NCBI GenBank assembly: GCA_964541895.1
Contig: CAZISM010000036.1
Location: 1 to 44,136 of the forward strand
DNA from: CAZISM01 sp964541895
Lineage (GTDB): Bacteria > Zhuqueibacterota > Zhuqueibacteria > Residuimicrobiales > Residuimicrobiaceae
Length of the DNA stretch: 44,136 bases
Direction of reading: 5' to 3'
Below, piece after piece: positions 14,717 through 24,013 of this stretch (positions are counted from its first letter, which is position 1; every line of letters starts with the position of its first letter). The position numbers were made by a program, and so were the translations under genes. The notes beneath the pieces are model-generated. The model searched no databases. It saw nothing but the letters and a program-made list of their open reading frames with translations, and was not told where the DNA came from.

Positions 14717-15864
14717 AGTGTTTGGTTTCCGTGGTCATGCCCTGCCTGAATGAAGAGGCTACCTTAGCAACCTGCATCCGTAAAGCGCAAGGCGCACTGG
14801 ACACCATGGGCATCCAGGGCGAAATCATCATTGCCGATAACGGATCCAGCGATCGTTCGGTGGCTATCGCCCGGGAGTTGGGCGCACGCGTGGTGCATGA
14901 ACCGCGCAAAGGGTACGGTCACGCCTATCATGCCGGCATTCAGGCGGCGTTGGGCGAATACATCGTCATCGGCGATTCTGATGATTCCTATGATTTTTCC
15001 GACATCGGCCGCTTTATCGAGCCGCTGCAGCAGGGCTATGAGCTGGTGATGGGCACGCGGCTGAAAGGCCGCATCGAAAAAGGGGCCATGCCGTGGCTGC
15101 ATCGCTACATCGGCAACCCGCTCTTGACCGGCCTTCTGAACGGGATGTATCATTCGGGCATCAGCGACGCCCACTGCGGCATGCGTTCGTTCACCAAAGC
15201 GGCTTATACTCGCATGGGATTGCGCACCGGCGGCATGGAGTTCGCCTCCGAGATGGTCATCCGCGCCAGCCAGCTGCAGCTCAGGATGAAGGAAATTCCC
15301 ATCGTGCTCTACCGGGACGGCCGCAACCGGCCGCCGCATCTGCGTTCCTTTCGTGACGGCTGGCGCCATCTGCGTTTCATGCTCATGTTCAGTCCGACCC
15401 ATCTCTACATCTGGCCCGGCCTCGTGCTCTTTGTCCTGGGACTGCTGTCCCTGTTCGCGCTGCTGCCGGGTCCGATACGCATCTTCGGCCGGCTGGTGGA
15501 TGTGCATGTCATGGTGCTGGGCAGCCTGTCGGCGATCCTGGGATTCCAAATCGTCAGTCTCGGCATCTATGCCAAAATCTTTGCCGTCACGCACAATTTT
15601 ATTCCGCAGGGGGAAACCCTTACGAAGGCGTTCAAGCTGTTTAACCTCGAACGCGGCCTCATGGCCGGCTTTATTATTTTCATGTTGGGATTTGGCACAG
15701 ACCTGTATATATTGTCAAAATGGGTTCTGGATGGATTTGGTCCACTCAACGAAGTGCGTCTGGCCCTGTTGGCTTCCACGTTTATCATTATTGGTGCGCA
15801 GACGATTTTTTCCGCTTTTTTCCTGAGTTTGCTTGGTATTGAGGTTCGCCCGCCGATCTCATAA
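14713..15864 (+). CDS. GT2 glycosyltransferase, dolichol-phosphate mannosyltransferase-like
   Basis: A 383-residue membrane-anchored family 2 glycosyltransferase. The GT-A domain has VSVVMPCLNEEATLATCI, IIIADNGSSDRSV and the DxD-like GDSDDSYDFSDI. HCGMRSFTKAAYTRM and GGMEFASEMVIRA match the DPM1/ArnC-like branch that loads a sugar onto a polyprenyl phosphate carrier. Four hydrophobic segments follow from about residue 230, including YIWPGLVLFVLGLLSLFAL. A carrier-linked sugar made here could be used by the GT39-type transferase encoded at 18854. The start overlaps the previous stop by four bases. Alternatively it could be a direct EPS glycosyltransferase. Confidence 0.85.
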   Translation: MKCLVSVVMPCLNEEATLATCIRKAQGALDTMGIQGEIIIADNGSSDRSVAIARELGARVVHEPRKGYGHAYHAGIQAALGEYIVIGDSDDSYDFSDIGRFIEPLQQGYELVMGTRLKGRIEKGAMPWLHRYIGNPLLTGLLNGMYHSGISDAHCGMRSFTKAAYTRMGLRTGGMEFASEMVIRASQLQLRMKEIPIVLYRDGRNRPPHLRSFRDGWRHLRFMLMFSPTHLYIWPGLVLFVLGLLSLFALLPGPIRIFGRLVDVHVMVLGSLSAILGFQIVSLGIYAKIFAVTHNFIPQGETLTKAFKLFNLERGLMAGFIIFMLGFGTDLYILSKWVLDGFGPLNEVRLALLASTFIIIGAQTIFSAFFLSLLGIEVRPPIS

Positions 15865-15956
15865 GCGGTTCCGATTATTCCGACTCTGCATCATCAACCT
15901 GTTATTCCAATAGAGACATGGCCGCAAGGCCGGCACGGCTTACAAAGGGATGCAAC

Positions 15957-17693
15957 ATGAACATCATCGGTTTCAACGATGTGGCAGGAGCTCATCATAA
16001 CAGCAGCGTGGCCCTGGTTCAGGATGGTGAAATAACCTTCGCCGCTTCCGAAGAGCGCTATACCCGCGTCAAATATGAAATGGCTTTCCCAAAACAGGCG
16101 CTGCAATCCGCTCTGCAGCACGCCGGCTTGACCCTGAAGGATATCGATTTTTTCGCCGTAGGCTACCCGCCCTCTGCTTTTTATGCCGACCTGTTCAGCC
16201 GGCGCTTCTGGGACCTGCCGCGTTCGCTTCTGGGCCTGACCGGCCATAACCTGACCGGCCTGCTGCGCTATCTCGCCCCCAATATTTTTAAAATGTACAA
16301 GCCGGCTGAATTCCGCAACGGCCTGCTCAAGCTGGGGATCAGCCGCGACCGGATCGTCTTTCTCGACCATCATCGTTCGCATGCGGCCAGCGCCTATCGC
16401 TGTTCGGGTTTTGATGCCTGTCTGACCATCAGCATGGATGGCTTTGGTCCCAACGGCGATGGCAAAAATATCGCCGGCCAGATCTATAGCTGCCGCGACG
16501 GCCAAATGAGTCTGCTCGAAGAGATACCTCTGTATGCCACGGCGTTATGGTATTCGGCGTTTACCGTTTGCCTGGGCCTGAAGTACATGGACGGCGAAGG
16601 CAAGACCATGGGACTGGCCGCCTATGGCGATCCGGATCGGTGTTATGATCAGATCAGGGATATGGTGTTTTCGTTTGAACAGGGCCGTTGGCAGGGCTAC
16701 CCCTATTGGGTGGACTATATCACCGTGCCGCGCGATGCGGTGCTGATGAACACCCGCTCGGGCCGGCGCATCATGCACCTGATCAAGACTCATGGCAAGG
16801 AACACGTCGCCGCTGCGGCCCAGCGCCTGCTGGAAGAGAGAGTTATCGGCTATATTGAAAATCTGCACCAACGGCTTGCGTTCGACCGGGTGGCTCTGGC
16901 CGGCGGCACCTTTTTAAACGTCAAAGTAAACAAACTGATCCGCGAATTGCCCTATATCAAAGAGGTGTTCGTTCATCCGCACGCCAGCGACGGCGGCACA
17001 GCGGTGGGTGCGGCCCTGGAACTCTATCATCAGAAGAGCGGCCGGCTGCCGGCCCGCGCCCTGCGCGATGCCGATCTCGGCATATCCTTTACGGATGTGG
17101 AAATTGAGCAGGACCTGCAGCGCTTTCGGGATAAAGTCAGCTGGCAGGCGCTGAACGGCGACCTGGCGTCCTATGTAGCGCAAGCGCTCTGCGACGGCAA
17201 AGTGATCGGCTGGTTCCAGGGACGTGAAGAGTGGGGACCCCGGGCTCTGGGCCGGCGCAGCGTTCTTGCTGATCCGAGAAATCCGCAAACCCGCGACATC
17301 ATCAATCACAAAATGAAAAACCGGGAATGGTTCATGCCCTTTGCCCCCAGCTGCATGGAAGATCTGGGCCATCTCTACTTTAAGGATTTTTGCAGTTCGC
17401 CGTTTATGACCCTGGCCTTCGATGTGCTGGAAGAAAAGGCGGCCGATATTGCCGCGGCTATTCACGTCGATCGGACCGCGCGTGTGCACAGCGTTCGGCC
17501 GGACAACCGGCTCTACTATGATGTGATCAAACATTTTTATCAGCGCACCGGCGTGCCGGTCGTCCTCAACACCAGCTTTAATCGTCACGGATTGCCGATC
17601 GTGCATCGACCGCATGAGGCGATCGAACACCTGTTGTGGGGGTGCGTGCACGAGCTGGCGATCGGCTCCTTTATCGTACGCAAAAAGGAATAA
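15957..17693 (+). CDS. carbamoyltransferase (NodU/CmcH family)
   Basis: A 578-residue cytosolic enzyme that moves a carbamoyl group from carbamoyl phosphate through a carbamoyl-AMP intermediate to a hydroxyl on a sugar or other acceptor. N-terminal Carbam_trans_N domain: GFNDVAGAHHNSSVALV, EERYTRVKYEMAFP, LDHHRSHAASAYRCSGFD, SMDGFGPNGDGKN, MDGEGKTMGLAAYGDP and the LAGGTFLNVKVN loop. C-terminal domain: WFQGREEWGPRALGRRSV, INHKMKNREWFMPFAPSCM and VVLNTSFNRHG. All active-site signatures are present. The ATG at 15957 follows AAGGGA. Placement within the EPS cluster suggests that the polymer, or a lipid-linked intermediate, carries O-carbamoyl groups. Confidence 0.93.
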   Translation: MNIIGFNDVAGAHHNSSVALVQDGEITFAASEERYTRVKYEMAFPKQALQSALQHAGLTLKDIDFFAVGYPPSAFYADLFSRRFWDLPRSLLGLTGHNLTGLLRYLAPNIFKMYKPAEFRNGLLKLGISRDRIVFLDHHRSHAASAYRCSGFDACLTISMDGFGPNGDGKNIAGQIYSCRDGQMSLLEEIPLYATALWYSAFTVCLGLKYMDGEGKTMGLAAYGDPDRCYDQIRDMVFSFEQGRWQGYPYWVDYITVPRDAVLMNTRSGRRIMHLIKTHGKEHVAAAAQRLLEERVIGYIENLHQRLAFDRVALAGGTFLNVKVNKLIRELPYIKEVFVHPHASDGGTAVGAALELYHQKSGRLPARALRDADLGISFTDVEIEQDLQRFRDKVSWQALNGDLASYVAQALCDGKVIGWFQGREEWGPRALGRRSVLADPRNPQTRDIINHKMKNREWFMPFAPSCMEDLGHLYFKDFCSSPFMTLAFDVLEEKAADIAAAIHVDRTARVHSVRPDNRLYYDVIKHFYQRTGVPVVLNTSFNRHGLPIVHRPHEAIEHLLWGCVHELAIGSFIVRKKE

Positions 17694-17799
17694 CCTCCTC
17701 TTCCTGCCCGCGCCGGCGCGCCGGACCGACCTCAGCCGCCGGCTCAGGCACGGTGACGGAGCAGACTGGAACAAAGGAGCGGTTCACCTGGAGGAGCGT

Positions 17800-18810
17800 T
17801 TGCAAAAAGCTGATCCTGTCGGTGTGACGGTCGTGGTGGTATGCTTCAATGCCAGGGAGCATATTCACGCATGCCTGACCAGTCTCTTGCAGCAAGAGTA
17901 CGACGGCGATTGGGAGCTCGTGGTGGTCGACAACGGTTCGACGGACGGCACCCGTTCCCTGTTGACAGAATTTGCTTGTAAGCACACCCGACTCAAAATT
18001 ATCGACAATCCGGTTCGCGGCATTTCGGTCAGTCGAAATCTCGGCTGGCGTTCGGCCCGTTTTGACTTTGTCGCATACACCGATTCAGATTGTGTCGTGC
18101 CGCCGCGCTGGCTCATGATGCTGACAGCCGGCCTGTTGCGCTATGACGCCCAGGCGGCCGCGCTGGCGGCCGTGGGCGGCGGCAATGCGCCGCCGGCCGA
18201 CCATTCACCGTTTTACACAGCGCATGCACTGTTTCTCAACTCTTACCTGGGCAGTCACGGCTCGGTGCAGGGGCGAAAATATCCGGACGATCGCCCGGTT
18301 CCGCATCTGCCGACTGTGAATGTACTATACAAAAGGCAGGTTCTGCAGGCGGTCAACGGCTTTGATGTTGGTTTTTATAATATCGGTGAAGATCGGGATC
18401 TGAGTTATCGGCTGGAAGAGTCAGGGTACACCTTGTACTATCTGGCCGATTGCGTCATTACCCATTTCCAGCGTCCCGGATTCCAATCCTGGTTTCACAA
18501 TATGTTTGTCTACGGCAAAGGCCGGCTGTGGCTTATGCGCCGTCATCCCGGTCGCATCAACATGGTCCTGCTGGCGCCCATGTTGCTGGTCGCCCTGCTG
18601 CTTGCCGGTTATTGGTTATGGCCGCTGTTGCTGACGTACGCTGTTTTCCTCTTGCTCTATGCCGGCCTGTTGTCGCTGCGCGCCAGAGAGCCAAAATCGT
18701 TGTGGCGGGTATGGCTGTTGTTCATCGGCACACATGTCTGTTACGGCCTTGGCCAGTGGTATGGCGTGTTTCGCCATCGTCCAGGGCTCGGGAAGCACAT
18801 CCAGTCCTGA
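17800..18810 (+). CDS. GT2 glycosyltransferase with C-terminal membrane segments
   Basis: A 336-residue family 2 glycosyltransferase. The nucleotide-sugar-binding GT-A domain shows VTVVVVCFNAREHIHACLTS, LVVVDNGSTDGT, RGISVSRNLGW and the DxD-type YTDSDCVVPPRW. FDVGFYNIGEDRDLSYRLEESGY provides the catalytic ED. Two or three hydrophobic segments (VLLAPMLLVALLLAGYWLW, LLLTYAVFLLLYAGLL) anchor it in the inner membrane. The start is uncertain: no ATG fits, and TTG at 17800 behind GGAGG (17790-17794) is used, although CTG at 17788 and GTG at 17827 are possible. The 106-base gap before it may be partly coding for a longer leader. It presumably adds one sugar to the repeat unit. Confidence 0.82.
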   Translation: MQKADPVGVTVVVVCFNAREHIHACLTSLLQQEYDGDWELVVVDNGSTDGTRSLLTEFACKHTRLKIIDNPVRGISVSRNLGWRSARFDFVAYTDSDCVVPPRWLMMLTAGLLRYDAQAAALAAVGGGNAPPADHSPFYTAHALFLNSYLGSHGSVQGRKYPDDRPVPHLPTVNVLYKRQVLQAVNGFDVGFYNIGEDRDLSYRLEESGYTLYYLADCVITHFQRPGFQSWFHNMFVYGKGRLWLMRRHPGRINMVLLAPMLLVALLLAGYWLWPLLLTYAVFLLLYAGLLSLRAREPKSLWRVWLLFIGTHVCYGLGQWYGVFRHRPGLGKHIQS

Positions 18811-18853
18811 CGGGGATCAGCAGCGGTAGGGGGATAACAAAGGTTGCCTGACT

Positions 18854-20122
18854 ATGAACCATTTTTTTTCCCGAGAACATCCCTTCTCCATCCGGTATGT
18901 GTTCGTCATCGCCGTGTTGCTGCGTCTGACGATGGCGCTGGCGCTCCATCCGGATCGTTACTATTTCAGCGATACCCGCCATTACGATCGAGCGGCCATG
19001 AACCTGCTGCAAGAGGGCGAGCTGGGTGAAAAGTATTATCGGGCGCCCGTTTATCCTGTTTTTCTGGCCGCCGTGTACGCCATCCTGGGCCGCTCTTTTG
19101 TCGCGGCTCGTCTGGTTGAGGCCGTGCTGGGCGTGGTGCTCTGCCTGATCGTCTACCGGCTGGCTGTGATGCTGTTCGGCAGGCGCGTGGCGTGGTGGGC
19201 GACCCTGTTCAGCGCGGTTTTCCCGCATTTTATTTTGCTCGTCGGCATACTCTATCCCACCAATCTATTTTCCCTGTTTCTGCTCGCCTCTCTGCTGCTG
19301 CTGTGGCAAGGCCGTTATTCCGGCCGCACCCTGATGCTGCTCCTGAGCGCTGTCCTGGCGGGGCTGGCCGGTTTGACCGTGGCCTCTGTATTTTTTATAC
19401 TGCCGGCGTGGCTGCTGTGGCTGGTGTGGGATAGACGAGCAGGATCCCTGCGGGCGGCCGGCTTGTACCTCGTTGTGTTGGCGCTGGTGCTGTCGCCCTG
19501 GACCATGAGAAATTATGCAAAATACGGCCGCTTGACGCTGGTGCAGCCTCTGCCGCATACGGTGCTGCCCAATTTGCAGGATCGCCGGGCGCAGGAGCAG
19601 GAGGTGGCTGGAGGTTTCAAGACGACCGTCACCTATTTCAAGGAACATCCGCGCGGCAGCGAACAGGATGGCCTGACCGCAACCGTCATGCATTATCTGC
19701 ATCATCCTGCGGGCGCCTTGCGGCATCTGCTGTCCGAGCTGGGCCATTTCTGGGCGCTGTATCCGGATCGCCTGGATACAGCCAGGGACTCGTATCGCAG
19801 CACGGTTCATGATCGCGATCAACGCATGGAAACCAAGGGCTCGATCTGGCTGTACATCAAATGGCCGAGCATTTTGGTCATGGCGCCCATCTTTGCCGGC
19901 GCCCTGCTGGGTGCAGCGGCCGCCTGGCGTCGCAATAAAAACGCCGCAGGCCTGCTGCTGCTGACCATCGTCAGTTTTGCGGTCGGTTATTCGATGATCT
20001 ATGCCGAAGTGCGCTATCGGATTCCGATAGAACCCTTGCTGCTTGTTTTCACAGCCGTGGGTTGGGAAACGATCCTGCGCCGTTTGGGCGCGGTGGCCGA
20101 AACGCCCGCGCCGGTGCGCTGA
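18854..20122 (+). CDS. GT39/ArnT-like polyprenyl-sugar-dependent membrane glycosyltransferase
   Basis: A 422-residue polytopic protein with about eight to ten hydrophobic segments. It shows the GT39/GT-C pattern: an acidic first loop motif (YYFSDTRHYDRAAMNLL, about residues 35-52) carrying the likely catalytic Asp, then YYRAPVYPVFLAAVYAILG, a typical GT-C sequence, and repeated aliphatic helices. The C-terminal EVRYRIPIEPLLLVFTAVGW is common in these proteins. It acts on the outer face of the inner membrane using polyprenyl-phosphate sugars, possibly those made by the DPM1-like enzyme encoded at 14713. Acceptor unknown. No strong ribosome site precedes the ATG. Confidence 0.8.
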   Translation: MNHFFSREHPFSIRYVFVIAVLLRLTMALALHPDRYYFSDTRHYDRAAMNLLQEGELGEKYYRAPVYPVFLAAVYAILGRSFVAARLVEAVLGVVLCLIVYRLAVMLFGRRVAWWATLFSAVFPHFILLVGILYPTNLFSLFLLASLLLLWQGRYSGRTLMLLLSAVLAGLAGLTVASVFFILPAWLLWLVWDRRAGSLRAAGLYLVVLALVLSPWTMRNYAKYGRLTLVQPLPHTVLPNLQDRRAQEQEVAGGFKTTVTYFKEHPRGSEQDGLTATVMHYLHHPAGALRHLLSELGHFWALYPDRLDTARDSYRSTVHDRDQRMETKGSIWLYIKWPSILVMAPIFAGALLGAAAAWRRNKNAAGLLLLTIVSFAVGYSMIYAEVRYRIPIEPLLLVFTAVGWETILRRLGAVAETPAPVR

Positions 20123-20152
20123 GCATCTGAACGGACGAATGGACGGAGTGTG

Positions 20153-21598
20153 ATGCAACCGATCATCAAAAAATTTCTTTCTCTGCAAATCCTGTTTTTT
20201 CTTGCCGCCGGGGTCAGTTTGGGTTTGCTGGTCATCCTGCTCGCCGATGTGCCGGGGCGGTATGCACCGCTCGGCGTAGCGGCCATCGCGTTTCCCTTTG
20301 TCGCCATGATGATTCCCAACCTGCGCCATTTTTTGTTGACCGGCGTTGTCCTTTCCATACCGATTTTGCTGGATATAAATTTTCGTCACATCTTTGAGAA
20401 TCAGGCTGGTGCTTCCACCATGGGTATTGCGCTGCGGGATATTTTTGTGATTCTGCTTTTGATCTGGTGGATCATCGAGGCGTTTGCAGCCAGGCGCGGC
20501 TATTTTCGCTTCAGCCGTCCCATCACCTTGCCGGCGCTCATCTATTTGGAACTGTGTCTGCTCACGCTGCTGTGGGCGCCGAGAACGGATCTGGCGATGC
20601 TGGAAATCGTGCATATGGCCAAAATCCTGCTGATGTATCTGGTCGTCTCCAACCAACTGCGGGACGTCGCGGACGTCAGGGTGGTTTTGTGGGCGCTCGT
20701 CCTTACGGTTTTGCTGGAAGGCGGCCTGGGCCTGGTCCAGTTCATCAGCGGCCGTTCGCTGGCCCTGGATTTGCTGGGTGAAATGCAGGTCCGCACCGGC
20801 GAAGTCGGCCGCCTCGAGCGGGTTGGCGGCACCCTGGGGCACCCCAACCGGCTGGCGCTCTATCTCGAGCTGGTGCTGCCGAGCTGCATCGCGGCCATGA
20901 TGGTGGCGCAAAAGAGCACGGCTAAATGGGTGGCGGCTGCTGCGTTTGCCATCGGTTTTGCCGCCATGATCATTACCGGTTCCCGCGGCGGCTGGATCGC
21001 TGTGATGATTTCGCTGGTGGTGCTTTTTTTTCTGCTGGTGCGCAACCACCATGTTTCGCTCTGGACCGTGTTCAAGCTGATGGTGCTGCTTGGTCTGATT
21101 TTAGCAGCCGTGGTGCTGATGTTTTATGAACAGATCGAAAGCCGTATCACCAGTGACGATCACGGTTCAGCCATCAGCCGCATCCCCATGTTTCAGATGG
21201 CCTGGTCCATCATTAAAGACCACCCCCTGGGCGGCGTCGGCATCAACAACTATGCGGTCAACATGCGCCAGTACAACGACACCCTCATCGGCCGTCGTTT
21301 CAAAACCATAGCCCGGCCGGTGCACAACATGTACCTGTTGGTCACCGGCGAAACGGGCGTGCTGGGTCTGGCGGTGATCTTGTGGTTGCTTTGGGCGACG
21401 ATGCGTACGCTCCTGCGTCTGGTGCGGGCGCCGTCGCCGGTCTATTCCATTATATCAGCCGGCCTGGTCGCCGGCATCTCGGCCTATCTGGTGCACGGCC
21501 TGGTGGAAAAGCATCCGCCGGGAGGCAATGCGCTCTTTTTCATCATCCTGGCCATGACCGCTGCCATGATGAACCAGCAGCGCGAGGACGGCGCATGA
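20153..21598 (+). CDS. O-antigen ligase/polymerase (Wzy_C family)
   Basis: A 481-residue inner-membrane protein with around eleven hydrophobic segments. The Wzy_C region is plain: the periplasmic loop signature starting GGTLGHPNRLALYLELVLP, ITGSRGGWIAVMISLVV, then KDHPLGGVGINNYAV and PVHNMYLLVTGETGVLGLAV, which carries the conserved His and Glu near the active site. Family members polymerise lipid-linked repeat units or ligate glycans to a lipid core. In an EPS cluster that has a flippase and Wzc, polymerisation is more likely. The ATG at 20153 follows GGAG (20145-20148); a GTG at 20150 directly before it is equally possible. The stop overlaps the flippase start by four bases. Confidence 0.87.
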   Translation: MQPIIKKFLSLQILFFLAAGVSLGLLVILLADVPGRYAPLGVAAIAFPFVAMMIPNLRHFLLTGVVLSIPILLDINFRHIFENQAGASTMGIALRDIFVILLLIWWIIEAFAARRGYFRFSRPITLPALIYLELCLLTLLWAPRTDLAMLEIVHMAKILLMYLVVSNQLRDVADVRVVLWALVLTVLLEGGLGLVQFISGRSLALDLLGEMQVRTGEVGRLERVGGTLGHPNRLALYLELVLPSCIAAMMVAQKSTAKWVAAAAFAIGFAAMIITGSRGGWIAVMISLVVLFFLLVRNHHVSLWTVFKLMVLLGLILAAVVLMFYEQIESRITSDDHGSAISRIPMFQMAWSIIKDHPLGGVGINNYAVNMRQYNDTLIGRRFKTIARPVHNMYLLVTGETGVLGLAVILWLLWATMRTLLRLVRAPSPVYSIISAGLVAGISAYLVHGLVEKHPPGGNALFFIILAMTAAMMNQQREDGA

Positions 21599-22797
21599 TA
21601 AGAAAAATGGCCATGCATATCAGCAGCGTTTCCGCCGTGCTCATTGTCATCATGCTGTTCGCGTCTCTCTCTTCCATTTTGCTGGGCCGCATGTTGTCCG
21701 AGGACGATTTTGGCAAATTCAGTCTGATGCGCATGCTGGTGCTGTTTTTGCCGTTTCTGGCGATTTGGGGACAGGGGATCGCGACGGCGCGATTTTTCAG
21801 CAGAAACGATCCGGCCCGCTATGACTGGCCGAACGCCTTTTTGAAAATTCTCGCTGTGTCGACCCTGCTTTCTCTGCCGGCGGTGGCGATAGCGGCCGTT
21901 CTGTATCACCTGACCTGGCTGCAGGCGGTGCTGCTGTTTGCCGCGGTGGTGGTGTTCTGCGCCAATCTGTTGATGGCCAACATGGTGCGGAGTCAGCGGC
22001 GCTACCCCCAGGCTGTGCTCATGGAAAACGGATTTCGCGGCGCTTTCTTTTTCGTGCTGCTGCCGGCCTATCTGGTCGGTTCGCTCACCGCCGCGGCCGC
22101 CATCATGATCTACCTGGGCCTGGTCCTGGTCAGCGGTGCGATCAATGTCTATTATATTCAGCGCTCCGTTCCCAGGGGCGATCAGGCTGTTCCGGATGAA
22201 ATGCACAAAACCGGATTAATCCTGATGGGCATTGAAGCGTCTGTGGATGTTTTGTCTTCTCTGGACACGTTGTTCATACCCAGGTTTCTCGGGTTTGCCA
22301 GCCTTGGTCTTTATTCCGCCACCCTGGTGCCGGCGCAGATGTTCAATATTCTGGCGCGTGCGGCCAAATATGTCTGGGTGCCGGAATTCGGGCGTTCGGA
22401 TCGCACCCGGTTTCGCCTGCTCACGGCCGCTGTGGCCGGGCTGGCCGTTCTGATGAGCGCAGCCCTGTATTTCGCTGCGCAGCCGATCCTGCATATTTTG
22501 TACAAAGGCCGCTATGACGAAGGCGTGCCATTGCTGCGTATACTGGCTGTATCCGGAATATTTCGCCTGTTGTACAGCTTGTCTTCGAGCCTGATCGTGG
22601 GCCGGCTTGGCCAGTCGGCATTGTTGGCTCATCTCTATATCACCATTTTCTCTATGGTGATCTATATCGGTCTGCTCACGGCGCTCCTTCATTACCAGGG
22701 CGTCATCGGCGCGGCGTGGGCGCTGCTGATAGCGACGGTGTTTCGTGCCCTGGCCAGCTACTGGATCGTATTGCGGTATCGCCATGCAACCCACTGA
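21595..22797 (+). CDS. polysaccharide flippase (Wzx-like, MOP superfamily)
   Basis: A 400-residue protein with about twelve membrane helices. It has the MOP/RfbX pattern: first helix SAVLIVIMLFASLSSILLGRMLSEDDFGKFSL, then MRMLVLFLPFLAIWGQGIATARFF, a central ASVDVLSSLDTLFIPRFLGFASLGLYSAT and the late helices LLYSLSSSLIVGRLGQSALL. Wzx-type proteins move undecaprenyl-linked repeat units across the inner membrane. Position directly after the polymerase fits a Wzx/Wzy-dependent pathway. It starts in the ATGA overlap with the ligase stop; its own end overlaps the next gene by 14 bases. Confidence 0.87.
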   Translation: MIRKMAMHISSVSAVLIVIMLFASLSSILLGRMLSEDDFGKFSLMRMLVLFLPFLAIWGQGIATARFFSRNDPARYDWPNAFLKILAVSTLLSLPAVAIAAVLYHLTWLQAVLLFAAVVVFCANLLMANMVRSQRRYPQAVLMENGFRGAFFFVLLPAYLVGSLTAAAAIMIYLGLVLVSGAINVYYIQRSVPRGDQAVPDEMHKTGLILMGIEASVDVLSSLDTLFIPRFLGFASLGLYSATLVPAQMFNILARAAKYVWVPEFGRSDRTRFRLLTAAVAGLAVLMSAALYFAAQPILHILYKGRYDEGVPLLRILAVSGIFRLLYSLSSSLIVGRLGQSALLAHLYITIFSMVIYIGLLTALLHYQGVIGAAWALLIATVFRALASYWIVLRYRHATH

Positions 22798-24013
22798 TCC
22801 GGACGCAAGCCGCACCATCGAGTTGCACTATTTTTCCAACGAGCGCATACCTGGTTCGTCGGCCTGCGCTCTCCAGCAGGTGCAGATGTGTGCGGCGTTT
22901 GCTCAGGCTGGTGCCGCGGTGCGGTTGATCCGACCGTACTATTTCGGCTTGGCCGACGTTGAAAGCGTGTACCGGTTTTACGGTGTGAACGCAGAGTTCC
23001 GCATCACCACGCTGCCGACGCTGCTCAGTCTGAGCCGACCGCTGCAGCCGTCCAGCCGGCGCCTGCCGTTCATCGGCGGGGCTTCCATGCAGGCCATGGT
23101 GGGGCTCTACGCCATGCGCACGTTTACAGCAGCGCAAGCGCGGCCGCGCGTGGTCTATTGCCGCAATGTGAATGCGGCCGCGGTGATAACCATGCTGGCC
23201 AGAACGCTTTTACGGCAGGCGGGGGTGCGCATTTTTTATGAAGTGCACAGCCTGGATCAGCAACCGCGACGCTGGTTCGAGTACGTCTTGCGGCATGCGG
23301 ACGGGCTGGTTTGTATTACCAGCGCTCTGGCCGGCGCTGTGGCCGATGCGGTCGCTGTATCGGCTGAACGGATTCTGCTGGCGCCGGATGCGGCCTGGCC
23401 GCTCAGCGCCCGTTCGCCGTTCTCCTCTGCAGAGGCTCGGCGCACGCTGGGCCTGGCGGAGCTGCAGGGGCCGATGGTGGTCTATACCGGTTCCTTCAAA
23501 ACGGGCAAGGGCGTAGAGATACTGCTGCAGGCGGCCGGCCTGCTCCCGCCGGACGTGCATATCTTTATAGTCGGCGGCGAGGCTGATCAGGTGCAGGCTA
23601 TGCGCGAACGCAGCAGGGGGCAAGGCGGAGCGGTTTTGCACTGGATCGGATTTGTTCAGCCACAGCATGCCCGGCTTTATCACCGGGCGGCTGACCTCTG
23701 TGTCCTGCCCAACACGGCAGAAGGGGCCTGGCATGCATACACATCGCCCCTGAAAATGTTTGAATATATGGCGGCGGCCCGACCGATCGTAGCCAGCGAC
23801 CTCGCCGTTCTTCGCGAAGTGCTGGTCCATGATCGGAACGCCTGGCTGGTCCCGCCCGGTAATTCGACAGCGCTGGCAAACGCCATCACCCGGATTCTGC
23901 GCGATGGCAGCCTGGCGCAGCGATTGGCCCGGCAAGCGGCTATAGACGCCGCCGGCCATACGTGGCCCGATCGCGCAAAACGCATCATTCAGTTCATCAT
24001 GCAAACTTTATGA
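22784..24013 (+). CDS. GT4 family glycosyltransferase
   Basis: A 409-residue GT-B fold glycosyltransferase. N-terminal acceptor domain: IELHYFSNERIPGSSACALQ and RIFYEVHSLDQQPRRW. C-terminal Glycos_transf_1 domain: GPMVVYTGSFKTGKGVEILLQAAG, VLHWIGFVQPQHARLYHRAAD, and the E-x7-E region (TSPLKMFEYMAAARPIVASDL) that binds the nucleotide diphosphate. It is a cytosolic or membrane-peripheral retaining transferase adding a sugar to the lipid-linked repeat. ATG 22784 overlaps the flippase gene by 14 bases, and its stop overlaps the next start by four. The sugar cannot be told. Confidence 0.88.
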   Translation: MQPTDPDASRTIELHYFSNERIPGSSACALQQVQMCAAFAQAGAAVRLIRPYYFGLADVESVYRFYGVNAEFRITTLPTLLSLSRPLQPSSRRLPFIGGASMQAMVGLYAMRTFTAAQARPRVVYCRNVNAAAVITMLARTLLRQAGVRIFYEVHSLDQQPRRWFEYVLRHADGLVCITSALAGAVADAVAVSAERILLAPDAAWPLSARSPFSSAEARRTLGLAELQGPMVVYTGSFKTGKGVEILLQAAGLLPPDVHIFIVGGEADQVQAMRERSRGQGGAVLHWIGFVQPQHARLYHRAADLCVLPNTAEGAWHAYTSPLKMFEYMAAARPIVASDLAVLREVLVHDRNAWLVPPGNSTALANAITRILRDGSLAQRLARQAAIDAAGHTWPDRAKRIIQFIMQTL

